Part shown: piece by piece, positions 1 through 10,214 of the stretch | How positions within the stretch are numbered: the stretch's first letter is position 1 | Layout of the letters: each line of letters starts with the position of its first letter | Origin: Cerasibacillus quisquiliarum | Lineage (GTDB): Bacteria; Bacillota; Bacilli; Bacillales; Amphibacillaceae | Direction of reading: 5' to 3' | DNA length: 43,226 nt | Assembly (NCBI RefSeq): GCF_014202495.1 | Contig: NZ_JACHHA010000016.1 | Span: 1-43,226 of the forward strand | Translations under genes and position numbers: made by a program | The notes under the pieces: generated by a model | Told to the model about the DNA's origin: nothing | Databases searched by the model: none | The model's input: the letters and a program-made list of their open reading frames with translations, nothing else

Positions 1-12
1 AATAACCATAAA

Positions 13-62
13 AAGGCGTGGGGCCTACACTTTTTTAGTGTAAGCTCCCACGCCTTAGTTTT
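13..62. terminator. Intrinsic terminator hairpin at window start
   Basis: A long inverted repeat (AAGGCGTGGG... / ...CCCACGCCTT) with an inner ACAC/GTGT stem is flanked by A-rich and T-rich tracts, so it could act on either strand. On the minus strand it is preceded by the GCTGGGACAAAA box at 75-86, the same arrangement as at 20478 and 43136. The gene it ends is outside the window or on the minus strand. Confidence 0.75.
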
Positions 63-74
63 TATTTACTGGGG

Positions 75-86
75 TTTTGTCCCAGC
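75..86 (-). repeat. GCTGGGACAAAA box, copy 1
   Basis: Reverse-strand copy of a 12-nt box that recurs in this window at 20478, 21089, 21143 and 43136. Read on the minus strand it lies about 18 nt before the terminator hairpin at 13-57. Function unknown. Confidence 0.6.
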
Positions 87-166
87 CTCTTCTTTATGAA
101 CAAAGGTTTTTCCCCTATACTTTATTTAAAAAACTGATAGAATAACTTTAGAGAGATCTTAATGAA

Positions 167-2398
167 ATGAGTGACACTATGTGGAAACGACTTAAAAAGA
201 AACTAGAAAGAATATTATATAAAGAAATTGAAGTCGAAGTTGAAGAGGAATACAATCCTGTTCGTCGGTTGAAGGTTGAGAATGATTCAAATATAAATTC
301 TCGAGTAGCATATCGCTATCCAAGGCAAAGAGAGTTTCCATTTCCAGCAATTCCTGATCGACAAAGAAACAATTCAAAGAGAACAACATTCGATGATATT
401 GATATCCCAGCATATAAACGTAAACGGATGATTAATGAAACACGTCGTGCGCCAGCACTAGAGCATATTGAGCAAGAAAAAACTGAAAATAAAAAGAAAC
501 CTTTTCAACCTAGTCGGGTGCCATCGCCAATCTATGGTTATCATAAGCGAGAAACGAGACGTCAAGTGGAACAAGTTCCAGCTTTTATCCGTAAACAAAA
601 AGAGCAAAACAATGAACAAATAAGTAATAATACTAAACAACAAGAAGTATGTGAAGTACCAAACAATGTAATGAGTGAACAAGAGGTAAGTGGAGCAAAA
701 GAAGACTCACATACAACTGAACAGTCATTAACACCAAATACTCTTCCCCGTCGTAATAAAAAGCAATATGAGGAGAAACAGAGACAACAGACAAAGCAGG
801 AGAGTAGGGGTAGGCAAGTATCCACAACGGATCTACCGAACAAAAAGTTAGAAGGTCCATATAATGTCATTATGACACCACGTGACAAAAGAAATCTTTT
901 ATTGCAAAAACAGGAACAAAAATCTAGTAAAACGATAGATAATCGTCCATTAAAACATCAAAAGAAAGATAAAATTGGCTATTTTCCATTGCATTTATTA
1001 AATGACAGTGATGTAGACTATGAACATGATCAACCGTGGATTGATGAACAGACACGTCTATTAGAGCGTACGTTGAAACATTTTAATGTTCGTGCACGAG
1101 TAGTCAATGTATCACAAGGTCCATCTGTAACACGATTTGAAGTGAAACCAGAAATGGGGGTTAAAGTAAGTAAAATACGTAATTTAAGTGATGATTTAAA
1201 GTTAAATATGGCCGCTAAAGATATTCGTATTGAAGCACCTATTCCAGGGAAGAATACAGTGGGAATAGAAGTTCCGAATGTATCTCCGCGAATGGTTAAC
1301 TTGCAAGAGATTTTTACAGCATCAGCTTTTAAAGAAAATCATTCTCCATTATCAATTGCATTAGGTCTTAATATCGAAGGAGCACCTATTGTAACAGATA
1401 TTGGTAAGATGCCTCACGGTTTAATAGCAGGTGCAACAGGATCAGGAAAAAGTGTTTGCATAAACGCCATTTTAATTAGTTTATTATATAAAGCACATTA
1501 TGATGAGGTTAAATTTTTGCTCATTGATCCGAAAATGGTGGAGCTGGCTCCGTATAACGGTATACCACATCTTATTTCACCTGTTATTACCGATGTTAAG
1601 GCAGCAACAGCAGCTTTAAAATGGGCCGTTAATGAAATGGAAGAGCGTTATGAACGATTCGTTAAAGAAGGTGTTCGTGACATTAAAAGATATAATGAAA
1701 AAGTTAAATCCCAAGAACGTTTAGAAGAAAAGATGCCTTACTTAGTGATTGTGATTGACGAACTAGCGGATTTAATGATGGTCTCACCACAAGATGTTGA
1801 AGATGCCATTTGTCGTATTGCACAAAAAGCACGAGCAGCTGGGATTCACCTCTTGTTAGCAACACAACGCCCATCTGTTGATGTTATCACAGGATTAATT
1901 AAAGCAAATATTCCTACACGAATTGCTTTTAGTGTCTCATCACAAGTAGACTCAAGAACGATTATCGATCATTCAGGTGCGGAAAAGCTATTAGGTAAGG
2001 GTGATATGCTATTTGTAGAAAATGGCTCTGGTAAAAGCATTCGCCTCCAAGGCCCATTCGTTTCTGATGATGAAATTGAGCGAATTACAGCACATGCTCG
2101 TAGTTTAGCTGAACCGAATTATATGTTTGAACAAGAAACATTAATAGAACAGTTCACTTTTGAAGAGGAAGAAGATGAACTATTACCGGAAGTCATACAA
2201 TTCGTTATTGAGGAAAATAAGGCTAGCACCTCATTATTACAACGCCACTTCCGAATTGGTTATAATCGTGCGGCTCGTCTTATTGATTGTTTAGAGCAAA
2301 GAGGAATTATTTCGCAACAGAATGGTAGTAAACCACGTGATGTATTGTTGACACAAAGTCAGTATGAAGCACTCAAGGAAAAACAAGAACACAGATAG
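167..2398 (+). CDS. sftA: DNA translocase SftA (YtpT), FtsK/SpoIIIE family
   Basis: Septum-associated ATP-driven DNA pump that clears chromosomal DNA from the closing division septum in Bacillus-type cells. Residues 1 to about 270 are hydrophilic, K/E/Q/R-rich and probably disordered, with no membrane segments, which separates SftA from membrane-anchored SpoIIIE. The motor follows: Walker A GATGSGKSV at 422-430, Walker B LVIVIDELADL around 525-535, and the ATQRPSVDVITG motif. The C-terminal ~70 residues form the winged-helix gamma domain that reads polar DNA motifs. The 743-residue length is less than the usual ~950 of B. subtilis SftA, the difference being in the disordered region. The start at ATG 167 is favoured over ATG 179; the ribosome site (GAGAG) is weak. 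It lies a few genes upstream of murC, as in B. subtilis. Confidence 0.93.
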   Translation: MSDTMWKRLKKKLERILYKEIEVEVEEEYNPVRRLKVENDSNINSRVAYRYPRQREFPFPAIPDRQRNNSKRTTFDDIDIPAYKRKRMINETRRAPALEHIEQEKTENKKKPFQPSRVPSPIYGYHKRETRRQVEQVPAFIRKQKEQNNEQISNNTKQQEVCEVPNNVMSEQEVSGAKEDSHTTEQSLTPNTLPRRNKKQYEEKQRQQTKQESRGRQVSTTDLPNKKLEGPYNVIMTPRDKRNLLLQKQEQKSSKTIDNRPLKHQKKDKIGYFPLHLLNDSDVDYEHDQPWIDEQTRLLERTLKHFNVRARVVNVSQGPSVTRFEVKPEMGVKVSKIRNLSDDLKLNMAAKDIRIEAPIPGKNTVGIEVPNVSPRMVNLQEIFTASAFKENHSPLSIALGLNIEGAPIVTDIGKMPHGLIAGATGSGKSVCINAILISLLYKAHYDEVKFLLIDPKMVELAPYNGIPHLISPVITDVKAATAALKWAVNEMEERYERFVKEGVRDIKRYNEKVKSQERLEEKMPYLVIVIDELADLMMVSPQDVEDAICRIAQKARAAGIHLLLATQRPSVDVITGLIKANIPTRIAFSVSSQVDSRTIIDHSGAEKLLGKGDMLFVENGSGKSIRLQGPFVSDDEIERITAHARSLAEPNYMFEQETLIEQFTFEEEEDELLPEVIQFVIEENKASTSLLQRHFRIGYNRAARLIDCLEQRGIISQQNGSKPRDVLLTQSQYEALKEKQEHR

Positions 2399-2472
2399 GA
2401 CTTGTTTAATTGTTAACGTTTTTATATGATGAATGATAGTAATATAAAATAGAATATATCGAGGGGAAAGCC

Positions 2473-3582
2473 ATGAAAGAAATCGAGAAAAAGTTAGCAG
2501 GTAAGATTGAACGATTAACAAATAAGACATTTAAGTTTGATGAGCGAATCGGAGAAGGCTGGTTCTCTGCCGTATATTTCTTAAAAACACGTGAAATTGC
2601 AGAAAAGAAGTTGCCAAATAACCGTGTAACAATGCAATTTTTCCAAAAAAATCATGCAGTCCTATGTGGAACAGATGAAGTGATTGCTCTTGTACACAAG
2701 TTTGCTGATGAACCGGAAACATTGGAAATCTACTCCTTAAAAGACGGTGATAAAATTGAACCTTTTGAGACTGTCCTAACAATTACAGGTTCTTATCAAC
2801 AATTTGGCTTTCTAGAAGGCATTATTGATGGAATTCTAGCTAGAAGAACTTCAGTAGCTACAAATGTATACAATGTAGTAAAAGCAGCTCGCTCTTCTGG
2901 AAAGCAAAAACCAATTATTTTTATGGGAGATCGAGATGACCATTATACGCAACAAGCAGGAGATGGTTATGCAGCATTTATTGGCGGTTCAACAGCACAA
3001 GCTACTCATGCGATGAATGAGTGGTGGGGTAAAGAAGGAATGGGAACAATGCCTCACGCTTTAATTCAAATGTTTCGTGGAGATGTAGTTGCTGCGACTC
3101 GTGCTTATCATGAGACATTTCCAGAAGATGACTTAGTCGCTTTAGTTGATTTCAATAATGATGTGATTACTGATTCGTTAAAGGTCGCGCGTGAATTTGG
3201 AAAAGATTTAAAAGGTGTTCGCTTAGATACATCACGCACTTTAGTTGACAAATACTTTCTTAGAAATTATCATCAGATGGGTTCGTTTGATCCACGTGGT
3301 GTAAATCCAGAACTTGTCTTTGCATTACGCCGTGCTCTCGATAAGGAAGGCTATGATCATGTAAAAATTATGGTAAGCGGTGGCTTTACAGAAGAACGAA
3401 TAAGACATTTTGAAGAGAACAATGTACCTGTTGATATGTACGGTGTCGGAAGTAGTTTGCTCAAAATTAATATCGGCTTTACTGGTGATAACGTTCTTCT
3501 AAATGGTGAACCTTGCGCAAAGCAAGGCCGCCGTTATCGTCCTAACCCACGTCTTGAAAAAGTCGAATATCAAGAGCAATAA
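2473..3582 (+). CDS. pncB: Nicotinate phosphoribosyltransferase
   Basis: Joins nicotinate and PRPP to make nicotinate mononucleotide, the first step of NAD salvage, in the cytosol. The protein (369 residues) has the NAPRTase/QPRTase layout: an N-terminal alpha/beta domain, then the barrel with GDRDDHYTQQAGDGYAAF, the R-L-D-T-S strand motif (VRLDTSRTL) and the phosphate-binding loop near VSGGFTEERI and YGVGSSL. It belongs to the short NAPRTase group rather than the ~490-residue one. The start follows a GAGGGG ribosome site eight nt upstream. It sits between sftA and murC with its own terminator-like hairpin downstream, so it is probably a separate unit. Confidence 0.9.
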   Translation: MKEIEKKLAGKIERLTNKTFKFDERIGEGWFSAVYFLKTREIAEKKLPNNRVTMQFFQKNHAVLCGTDEVIALVHKFADEPETLEIYSLKDGDKIEPFETVLTITGSYQQFGFLEGIIDGILARRTSVATNVYNVVKAARSSGKQKPIIFMGDRDDHYTQQAGDGYAAFIGGSTAQATHAMNEWWGKEGMGTMPHALIQMFRGDVVAATRAYHETFPEDDLVALVDFNNDVITDSLKVAREFGKDLKGVRLDTSRTLVDKYFLRNYHQMGSFDPRGVNPELVFALRRALDKEGYDHVKIMVSGGFTEERIRHFEENNVPVDMYGVGSSLLKINIGFTGDNVLLNGEPCAKQGRRYRPNPRLEKVEYQEQ

Positions 3583-3665
3583 CCATGATTTAATAATCAG
3601 TTAAAAATTAATTTTCATCTTTGTTCTGTTCTGCTATAATGACAATGATATTATAAAAACAATGT

Positions 3666-3725
3666 AAGCATGTGAATAAGAAGCAAGTTTATTTCTATTA
3701 ACTCATGAATCACATGCTTTTTACA
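3666..3725 (+). terminator. Hairpin between pncB and murC
   Basis: AAGCATGTGA (3666-3675) pairs with TCACATGCTT (3710-3719), followed by TTTTAC. The 34-nt loop is large and contains a smaller AATAA/TTATT stem. It probably terminates pncB but ends only about 20 nt before the murC start, so it could also work as a murC leader structure. Confidence 0.55.
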
Positions 3726-3745
3726 CATATTTGGGGGTTCTTTTT

Positions 3746-5050
3746 ATGAAAACTTACCATTTTATTGGTATAAAAGGGACGGGAATGAGTGCTCTTGCGC
3801 AAATTCTTCATGATTCGGGTGAAATGGTTCAGGGATCAGATGTTGAAAAAACATTTTTTACAGAAGAAGCATTGAGAAAAAAGAAAATTCCAATCTACCC
3901 GTTTTCTGAAACAAACATTAAAGATGATCATATCGTTATCGCAGGAAATGCATTCCCAGATGATCACATTGAAATTCAAGAAGCAAAAAGGCGTGGTAAC
4001 GTTTATTATCGTTATCACGAATTTTTAGGTGAATGGTTAAATAATTATACAAGCATTGCTGTGACAGGATCACATGGGAAAACATCAACTACTGGACTCC
4101 TATCACATGTTTTAAATCAAGCATATCCGATTTCTTATTTAATTGGTGACGGGACAGGTAAGGGACATAAAGACAGTGAGTATTTTGTCTTTGAAGCTTG
4201 TGAATACCGCCGTCATTTTTTAAGCTATGAACCAGATTATGCTATCATGACGAATATAGATTTTGATCATCCAGATTATTTTTCTAGTATTAATGATGTT
4301 TTCGATGCATTTCAAGAAATGGCTGACAATGTAAAAAAAGGTATTATTGCTTGTGGTGATGATGAGCAACTACAGAAAATACAAGCTAAAGTTCCAGTCG
4401 TTTATTATGGATTGTCCGCTTCCAATGATTTTCAAGCACAAAACATCATTGAAGATGAAAAAGGAACAACATTTGACGTATTCGTTCGTAATACGTATTA
4501 TGATACGTTCTCTATTCCTATGTTTGGAAAACACCACATACTAAATGCTCTAGCAGTCATTGCGATGTGTCACTACGAAGGGATTCCAGCGGATGTGATG
4601 AAAGAAGTCGCCACATTTAAAGGTGTTAAAAGACGTTTTACCGAAAAAAGAATCGGTGATCAAATTTTAATTGATGATTATGCACATCATCCAAAAGAAA
4701 TTACGGCGACGATTGACTCTGCACGTAGAAAGTATCCAGATAAAGAGATTGTGGCTATTTTTCAGCCGCATACATTTACACGTACGAAGACATTTCTGAC
4801 GGAATTCGCAGATAGTTTAAGTCTTGCTGATCATGTTTACTTATGTGATATATTTGGCTCAGCTCGAGAAAATTCGGGTCAGATGACGATCGATCAACTT
4901 GTCGATCTTGTAGAGGGAAGCACATTATTGGATATATCCGAAACAGCTGTTTTAAAGCAATACCGTGATAGTGTGTTAATTTTTATGGGAGCAGGAGATA
5001 TTCAAAAATTTCAACAAGCCTATGAAAAAACGATTGTTAAATGTAATTAA
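3746..5050 (+). CDS. murC: UDP-N-acetylmuramate--L-alanine ligase
   Basis: ATP-dependent ligase that adds the first amino acid of the peptidoglycan stem peptide to UDP-MurNAc. Domain 1 opens with the Rossmann motif [13 protein letters not shown]. Domain 2 carries the Mur P-loop [15 protein letters not shown] and the conserved [10 protein letters not shown] segment. Domain 3 includes [10 protein letters not shown] and [10 protein letters not shown]. The 434-residue length is normal. A reading frame opens at TTG 3731, but ATG 3746 is the better start because a GGGGG ribosome site lies at 3733-3737. It heads the murC-ytxG-ytxH cluster, as in B. subtilis. Confidence 0.95.
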   Translation: MKTYHFIGIKGTGMSALAQILHDSGEMVQGSDVEKTFFTEEALRKKKIPIYPFSETNIKDDHIVIAGNAFPDDHIEIQEAKRRGNVYYRYHEFLGEWLNNYTSIAVTGSHGKTSTTGLLSHVLNQAYPISYLIGDGTGKGHKDSEYFVFEACEYRRHFLSYEPDYAIMTNIDFDHPDYFSSINDVFDAFQEMADNVKKGIIACGDDEQLQKIQAKVPVVYYGLSASNDFQAQNIIEDEKGTTFDVFVRNTYYDTFSIPMFGKHHILNALAVIAMCHYEGIPADVMKEVATFKGVKRRFTEKRIGDQILIDDYAHHPKEITATIDSARRKYPDKEIVAIFQPHTFTRTKTFLTEFADSLSLADHVYLCDIFGSARENSGQMTIDQLVDLVEGSTLLDISETAVLKQYRDSVLIFMGAGDIQKFQQAYEKTIVKCN

Positions 5051-5206
5051 ATGAATAATAGCCTTCGAATGACCAACACTATCATTTGAACCGAGCTGTC
5101 TTTTTATGGTAAGATTAAGAACATAATCAAATTTAATTTCTAGGACAAGCTCTACTATTTGAAGTTTATTAATTTTATTAGAGCATAAAAGGAGTTGTTT
5201 TGGAAG

Positions 5207-5617
5207 ATGCAAGGATTGTTATACATTTCCGCATTAATTGCTGCTGTTGCCTTTGCAGTACTAGTTGTATACTTAGCTATTACATTAAAAGCTGTGGCAC
5301 GTACAATGAATAATGTAGCAGACACATTAGAAGGCTTAGAAAATCAAATGCTTGGTATTACAACAGAGACAACAGAATTATTGAAGAAAACGAATCGTTT
5401 AGCTGAAGATGTCAATCAAAAAACTGCTAAATTAGATGGTGTTTTTGATGGTGTTAAAGGGATTGGCGATACATTGAATGAATTCAACACATCTTTAAAA
5501 GATGTGACGAATAAAATTAGCCGAGATGCTTCTGAAAATCAAGAACAAGCAACTCAAGCAGTAAAATGGGGTTCAGCCATCCTTGAATTATGGAGAAAAA
5601 ACAGGCGTAAGTCATAA
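5207..5617 (+). CDS. ytxG: YtxG-like DUF948 membrane protein
   Basis: Small general-stress-type protein of the DUF948 family. An N-terminal membrane helix (about residues 3-25) is followed by a soluble heptad-rich region with repeated T/N/L/K spacing, likely a coiled coil. The family function is not established; in B. subtilis ytxGHJ is controlled by SigB, and I see only a weak SigB-like match upstream here. ATG 5207 is chosen over TTG 5195 because the AAAAGGAG ribosome site (5187-5194) directly abuts 5195; the 12-nt spacing to 5207 is long but workable. It precedes ytxH by 38 nt, so the two are probably co-transcribed. Confidence 0.8.
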   Translation: MQGLLYISALIAAVAFAVLVVYLAITLKAVARTMNNVADTLEGLENQMLGITTETTELLKKTNRLAEDVNQKTAKLDGVFDGVKGIGDTLNEFNTSLKDVTNKISRDASENQEQATQAVKWGSAILELWRKNRRKS

Positions 5618-5655
5618 TTTGCTTAAACAATTCACTACGTGGGGAGGCCATTTAT

Positions 5656-6108
5656 ATGAGTAAAGAACAAGATTATGTTAGCACAAAAGACTTTTTGGTA
5701 GGTACTGTAATTGGTGCAATGATCGGTGCTGGTTTAGCCTTGTTATTCGCTCCTAAATCAGGAAGAGAATTAAGAGGCGATATTTCAGTTGGTGCTCAAA
5801 AAGCAGTAAATAAAGCTAATGAATGGAAAGAGACTGCCCAAGTAAAAGGAATCGAGTTAAAAGACAAAGCAGTCTCAGCAAGTAGTGATTTAAAGGAAAA
5901 AGCAACTAAAAAGACAAATGAATTGACAGAAGCTGTAACAACGAAGACAAAAGAATTAAAAAATGCGGCTACAAAGAAAGTCCAGAATCTCCAGAGTAAA
6001 GGTAACGAAGCGATGGAAGAAATTGAAGACCAAGTTGAAAAGGTTGCAGAAAAAATTGATCAAGTCGCTAAAGAAATGGCAGATGACAACGTAGAAAAAG
6101 AACAATAA
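5656..6108 (+). CDS. ytxH: YtxH-like general stress membrane protein
   Basis: YtxH/YhaH family (Gas vesicle/YtxH domain). Residues 9-30 form a glycine-rich membrane helix ending in LLFAPKSGRELR, the hallmark of the family. The rest (about 35-150) is a K/E/A/T-rich heptad repeat with LKDKAV, LKEKAT and TKELKNAATKK, typical of an amphipathic LEA-like helix. The role is unknown; the family is linked to general stress. The start has a strong GGGGAGG site. ytxJ, the third gene of the B. subtilis operon, is absent: the next 640 nt hold no gene. Confidence 0.83.
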   Translation: MSKEQDYVSTKDFLVGTVIGAMIGAGLALLFAPKSGRELRGDISVGAQKAVNKANEWKETAQVKGIELKDKAVSASSDLKEKATKKTNELTEAVTTKTKELKNAATKKVQNLQSKGNEAMEEIEDQVEKVAEKIDQVAKEMADDNVEKEQ

Positions 6109-6754
6109 ATATTGGCTTGTTTGAACGCTTTTAAACAAAAAATACAGAATAAAATAAACGGAAACGTTCGTCCTTATTTCCTGTCGAATTGACAGGGAAG
6201 ATAAATTAACTTAAGCGGTTTAAGCTCTGTACTTACGAAGAGCAAAAGCCGTCTTTTTATTTGTAGCCTTGTATCTTTGGGAAATCTTTGTTTCAGCCTT
6301 AAGTATGAACGTATCATTCTTATTTATCGTATTTTCAATAAATTTGTATAGAGAAATGATTTATAAGATATATTTGTTCAAATTGAAGTAAGGCAATAGC
6401 TAACGTTGGTCCACATAACTCGTTGATTTTAGCATGTGTTATTGGATACGTTTCAAAGATCTACAAGTCAGTTCTTTGAGCCGTCACGATCACACCAGTA
6501 AAGAGAAATCCACCCCTTCAAAAAGGAGTGGATTATTGTTTTTTATAACAAATGATTTAAACCTTGCTTACAAACTGTAACTTTTGTGTAAACCAACAGA
6601 CAATCATGTACTCATCGACCATTGTTAGTTGTTCTTAAACGCACTGTTTTCTATAAAAGCTATTTCAACATATACATTAGACCAATTATAGATGTTTATT
6701 TGATGTATAACAATTTTTTCAAAGTGGTGAGTTATAACGATAGGATTCATTAAC
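6109..6754. other. Non-coding gap after ytxH with three hairpins
   Basis: No convincing gene in 646 nt. It holds a short hairpin at 6177-6200 (TTTCCTGTC/GACAGGGAA), a rightward terminator at 6213-6258 (AAGCGGTTTAAGCTCT with AGAGCAAAAGCCGTCTT then T-run) that probably ends ytxGH, and a second rightward terminator at 6508-6540 (ATCCACCCCTT/AGGAGTGGAT followed by TTTTTT). The second has no visible gene before it, so an unannotated small RNA or a deleted gene between 6260 and 6508 is possible. Confidence 0.5.
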
Positions 6755-8881
6755 TTATACGCCCCATTTTATTGACAATCGATCTCCATCAACGATCTCA
6801 GCATCAAATTGTGTCGGAACATCATTTTTCATTAAACGATAGGTACCACGCATCTGATCTGTTTGAATGTCGATATAACGGAAAATATCTTGAAAAATAA
6901 AAGGTTCGAATTTCTTTTCTATTAAACGAATATCTTCACCTAGGGACAAAGAGTCTGCTTCCTTAAGTTCACCTTGTTTATTTTTAATGATGAATCGCTT
7001 TTTACGCAATGTGATCACTTTATGATTAAATGTTACATTTATTTTATACCAATATTCTTTATTAAGAGTTTGCAGTAAGTCTTTTACTGTCGGTTTTGTT
7101 AGAGAGCTGTATTCGATGGAATCGTTATCTTTTAATCGCTGTTCAGGATGAGCTGGGACGCCATTTATTGTCAATGATACCCCATTATTTAGTTGAACTT
7201 TCCTTCTATTGATATATATGTAAAATCCAGTATCTTTAATTGGTTCACCTAATATATTTGAGAAAAAGTCTTTAATCGTTTGGATGTTTTTAAAAGATAT
7301 GACATCTTTATCTTTAATTTTGTAATCTGGTGATACTAATTTACCATTGACTTCATAAATTGCCTTCACATGAAATGGCTTTTTATTGTAATAGACACGT
7401 ATCGATGACATATCCCCAAATAATTGTTTAATAGTGACATGAGGCTCACTTCCATCTTTTCCTTTATGTACCTCGATTATATCTCCATTTTTAATAATCG
7501 TGTCTACGGTCGCTTTTGTATTATTTACTAAGATTTCTGGTGCTTGACCAAATTCACCTGGAAGTTGAAGTGATTTACCATTAATTGTTATGACATAGCC
7601 GTGACCAGGTTTACCGTATAGTTTTTTCATATCAATGCCTGCTTGGACACATGCATCTCCAACTGTAAGTGAGTTCATTTCAAATAATCGTGTCGGTTCA
7701 TTATTGACATGAACTGTAACATACTGTATTGGATTACGGATACCAGACATGGCGATCCCGATAGGCGTAATAAAGTCGGGACCTGTAGGGGTCTTTTCAG
7801 CTGTGATTAAGTCTTTGATTGCATCCATTCGTCTAACAGCGACACGATTGATAGGAAGTTGAAGCTTTTTCGCGAGTAATTGTGGTAATAAAGGTGTTAA
7901 ACTTCCACCACCAATTAACATAATGGCACGGGGTGGTCGCTTGTTAAGTGTTATTATTTCCTCAGCTATTGCGTGTGCTAGGTTATGAACGGTATCATGA
8001 ATTTTTTCGTTTAGTTCTTGAAGCGTGACTTCTGTTTGAAATCCGAGAATATCTGTAACAGTCGCTTCACCCTCATGGACAATTTGTCGCTTCATTTGTT
8101 CAGCTTCAGGGAAATCAAGTAAATAATGATCACTAATCGCCTCGGTTACTTCATCACCGGCAATAGGTACCATCCCATAAGCTGTAACGGTACCATCTGC
8201 TGTTAAAGCAATATCACTTGTCCCAGCACCAATATCTACAAGAGCAATATTTAAACGTCGCATTGATTCAGGAACGAGTAATTGTATCGCAGCAATAGGT
8301 TCTAATGTTAAAGCCTTCATTGATAAATCAGCTCGTTGAATCGCAGCAAAAAGTGATTCGACAACTACTTTCGGTAAAAAGGTTGCGATTACTTCAACGC
8401 TTGCAATATTTCCTTGTTGATCGATTAAAGATCCGATTGATTCATGATCTAATTTATAGTGTAAAACTGAATATCCTACACAATAATAATTAGCAAATTC
8501 GCTTGTGTTATCATTCTTAGCTAAACGTCTCTGTGCATCATTAACAGCACTTAGTTCTAAATGTTTTACCATTTGTTCGTTGGAAATCTTGCGCTTATCT
8601 AATGTTATTTCGGCTTGACCTTCAATTGTTTTAAGTGATCTACCGGCGGCAGCAACACTAACATCATGTAATGGGCCGTGTTTTTCTTCTAATGTTCGCT
8701 TAACATCTTCAATAACTTGTGAAACTTCAATAACGTCATGTATTTGGCCATCATGCATTGAACGATCTTGATGTTCTTTTAAGCAATAATCAATTAAGTG
8801 ATAAGTATCTTTTTCTTTTTTTAATATAATACCAGTAACTGTTCGCGTCCCTATATCGAGTGAAAAAATAGATTCCCCCAT
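6755..8881 (-). CDS. FtsA/PilM-like actin-fold protein with C-terminal beta-grasp-like repeats
   Basis: The N-terminal ~385 residues are an FtsA/PilM-type actin-fold ATPase: phosphate-1 loop DIGTRTVTG (9-17), an SHS2-like segment around 75-200, phosphate-2 motif DIGAGTSDIAL (216-226) and adenosine motif IGGGSLTPLL (323-332). The family normally tethers division or pilus machinery to the membrane. Residues 390-708 do not belong to FtsA: they are about five units of ~60 residues, each with V-N/I-N-G-like strands, ending in D-G/K/N-D-x-I (NGDIIEV 465-471, DKDVISF 524-530, DNDSIEY 585-591, DGDRLSI 698-704) and followed by a helix such as TIKDFF or TVKDLL. This looks like tandem beta-grasp modules. 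There are no pilus or ftsZ genes nearby. It is divergent from aroA. Confidence 0.8.
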   Translation of the reverse strand: MGESIFSLDIGTRTVTGIILKKEKDTYHLIDYCLKEHQDRSMHDGQIHDVIEVSQVIEDVKRTLEEKHGPLHDVSVAAAGRSLKTIEGQAEITLDKRKISNEQMVKHLELSAVNDAQRRLAKNDNTSEFANYYCVGYSVLHYKLDHESIGSLIDQQGNIASVEVIATFLPKVVVESLFAAIQRADLSMKALTLEPIAAIQLLVPESMRRLNIALVDIGAGTSDIALTADGTVTAYGMVPIAGDEVTEAISDHYLLDFPEAEQMKRQIVHEGEATVTDILGFQTEVTLQELNEKIHDTVHNLAHAIAEEIITLNKRPPRAIMLIGGGSLTPLLPQLLAKKLQLPINRVAVRRMDAIKDLITAEKTPTGPDFITPIGIAMSGIRNPIQYVTVHVNNEPTRLFEMNSLTVGDACVQAGIDMKKLYGKPGHGYVITINGKSLQLPGEFGQAPEILVNNTKATVDTIIKNGDIIEVHKGKDGSEPHVTIKQLFGDMSSIRVYYNKKPFHVKAIYEVNGKLVSPDYKIKDKDVISFKNIQTIKDFFSNILGEPIKDTGFYIYINRRKVQLNNGVSLTINGVPAHPEQRLKDNDSIEYSSLTKPTVKDLLQTLNKEYWYKINVTFNHKVITLRKKRFIIKNKQGELKEADSLSLGEDIRLIEKKFEPFIFQDIFRYIDIQTDQMRGTYRLMKNDVPTQFDAEIVDGDRLSIKWGV

Positions 8882-9036
8882 AACAAATCTCCTCTCTCTG
8901 TCTCTATCTAATTTAATAACGAAACGTACTAGCCTATTAATATTATAATCGTATTCTAATTAAAGGAAAAATTATTAGCTAAACTGTCGTTAATTTACTA
9001 TAATGATTAATAGTGATTACATGAGGAGCGTCGAAA

Positions 9037-10116
9037 ATGGCAGGAAATGAATTACAACAGTACCGTAAAGAATTAGATAAATTAAATATGGAATTACTTG
9101 AACTTATTAATAAACGAGCATCGTTAGTTCAAGAAATTGGTAAAATAAAAGAAAAACAAGGAATAAAGAAATTTGATCCTGTTAGAGAACGAAAAATGCT
9201 AGATACAATTACTAAACAAAATAACGGTCCATTTGAAAATGCGACAATTGAACATATATTTAAAGAGATTTTTAAAGCTAGTTTAGAATTACAGGAAGTT
9301 AATCAACAAAAAGCGTTACTCGTCTCGCGAGAGGTTAAACCAGAAGATACAGTGATTCATATTCAAAAACAAGCGATTGGAAATGGGAATCCTGAATTTA
9401 TTATGGGACCTTGTTCAGTAGAAAGTTATGAACAAGTTGAAGTAGTCGCCAAAGCACTAAAAGAAAGAGGGTTAACATTTCTAAGAGGTGGTGCTTTTAA
9501 GCCAAGGACATCACCATATGATTTTCAAGGATTAGGTTTTGAAGGATTAAAAATATTAAAAGCAATTAGTGAAAAATATAACTTAGCTGTTATTAGTGAA
9601 ATCGTTAATCCAGCTCATATGGTGGAAGCGGCAGAATATCTTGATGTCATTCAAATTGGGGCACGGAATATGCAGAACTTTGAACTACTGAAAGCAGCTG
9701 GCCGAATAAATAAACCGATTCTTTTAAAGCGTGGTATGTCAGCGACGATTTCAGAGTTTATTAATGCAGCTGAATATATTATGGCCCATGGTAACGGTCA
9801 AATTATTTTATGTGAGCGTGGCATTCGCACATATGAAAAAGCAACGCGTAACACATTAGACATTACTGCAGTACCGATTTTGAAACAGGAAACACATTTG
9901 CCGATAATCGTTGACGTAACCCATTCGACAGGAAGAAGAGATTTACTAATTCCAGCGGCTAAAGCAGCGCTTGCTATTGGAGCAGATGGGATTATGGCAG
10001 AGGTTCATCCAGATCCTGCGGTTGCTTTATCTGATTCGACACAACAAATGGATATACCGATGTTTCATAAATTTATGGATGAGATAAATGGGTTAAAACG
10101 ACGATTAGTTGATTAA
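9037..10116 (+). CDS. aroA: Bifunctional chorismate mutase / DAHP synthase
   Basis: First step of the shikimate pathway (phosphoenolpyruvate plus erythrose 4-phosphate to DAHP), fused to an N-terminal AroQ-type chorismate mutase that acts as the sensor for prephenate/chorismate feedback. Residues 1-85 are the helical mutase ([19 protein letters not shown] and [11 protein letters not shown]). The barrel begins near residue 105; the synthase motifs are [28 protein letters not shown] and [12 protein letters not shown]. The 359-residue length matches B. subtilis AroA(G). An AGGAG ribosome site precedes ATG 9037. It stands directly before ccpA, as in B. subtilis, with its own terminator. Confidence 0.96.
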   Translation: MAGNELQQYRKELDKLNMELLELINKRASLVQEIGKIKEKQGIKKFDPVRERKMLDTITKQNNGPFENATIEHIFKEIFKASLELQEVNQQKALLVSREVKPEDTVIHIQKQAIGNGNPEFIMGPCSVESYEQVEVVAKALKERGLTFLRGGAFKPRTSPYDFQGLGFEGLKILKAISEKYNLAVISEIVNPAHMVEAAEYLDVIQIGARNMQNFELLKAAGRINKPILLKRGMSATISEFINAAEYIMAHGNGQIILCERGIRTYEKATRNTLDITAVPILKQETHLPIIVDVTHSTGRRDLLIPAAKAALAIGADGIMAEVHPDPAVALSDSTQQMDIPMFHKFMDEINGLKRRLVD

Positions 10117-10117
10117 C

Positions 10118-10162
10118 GAACTGGCTGGTCCCATTCTCACAATGGTCCAGCCAGTTCATTTT
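10118..10162 (+). terminator. Intrinsic terminator of aroA
   Basis: GAACTGGCTGG...CCATT and AATGG...CCAGCCAGTTC form a long stem with a short CTCAC loop, followed by ATTTTCA. Confidence 0.85.
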
Positions 10163-10214
10163 CAAATATTCGCCATAGTCTTGTTAGAATATTGTATATT
10201 TATACAGGTTCTCT

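Noticed and set aside
562..888. Cysteine-rich minus-strand frame inside sftA
   Set aside because: Mirror of the repetitive Q/E/K-rich disordered part of SftA; no family and no ribosome site.
6158..6172. cre site after ytxH
   Set aside because: Two mismatches at key positions and located downstream of genes.
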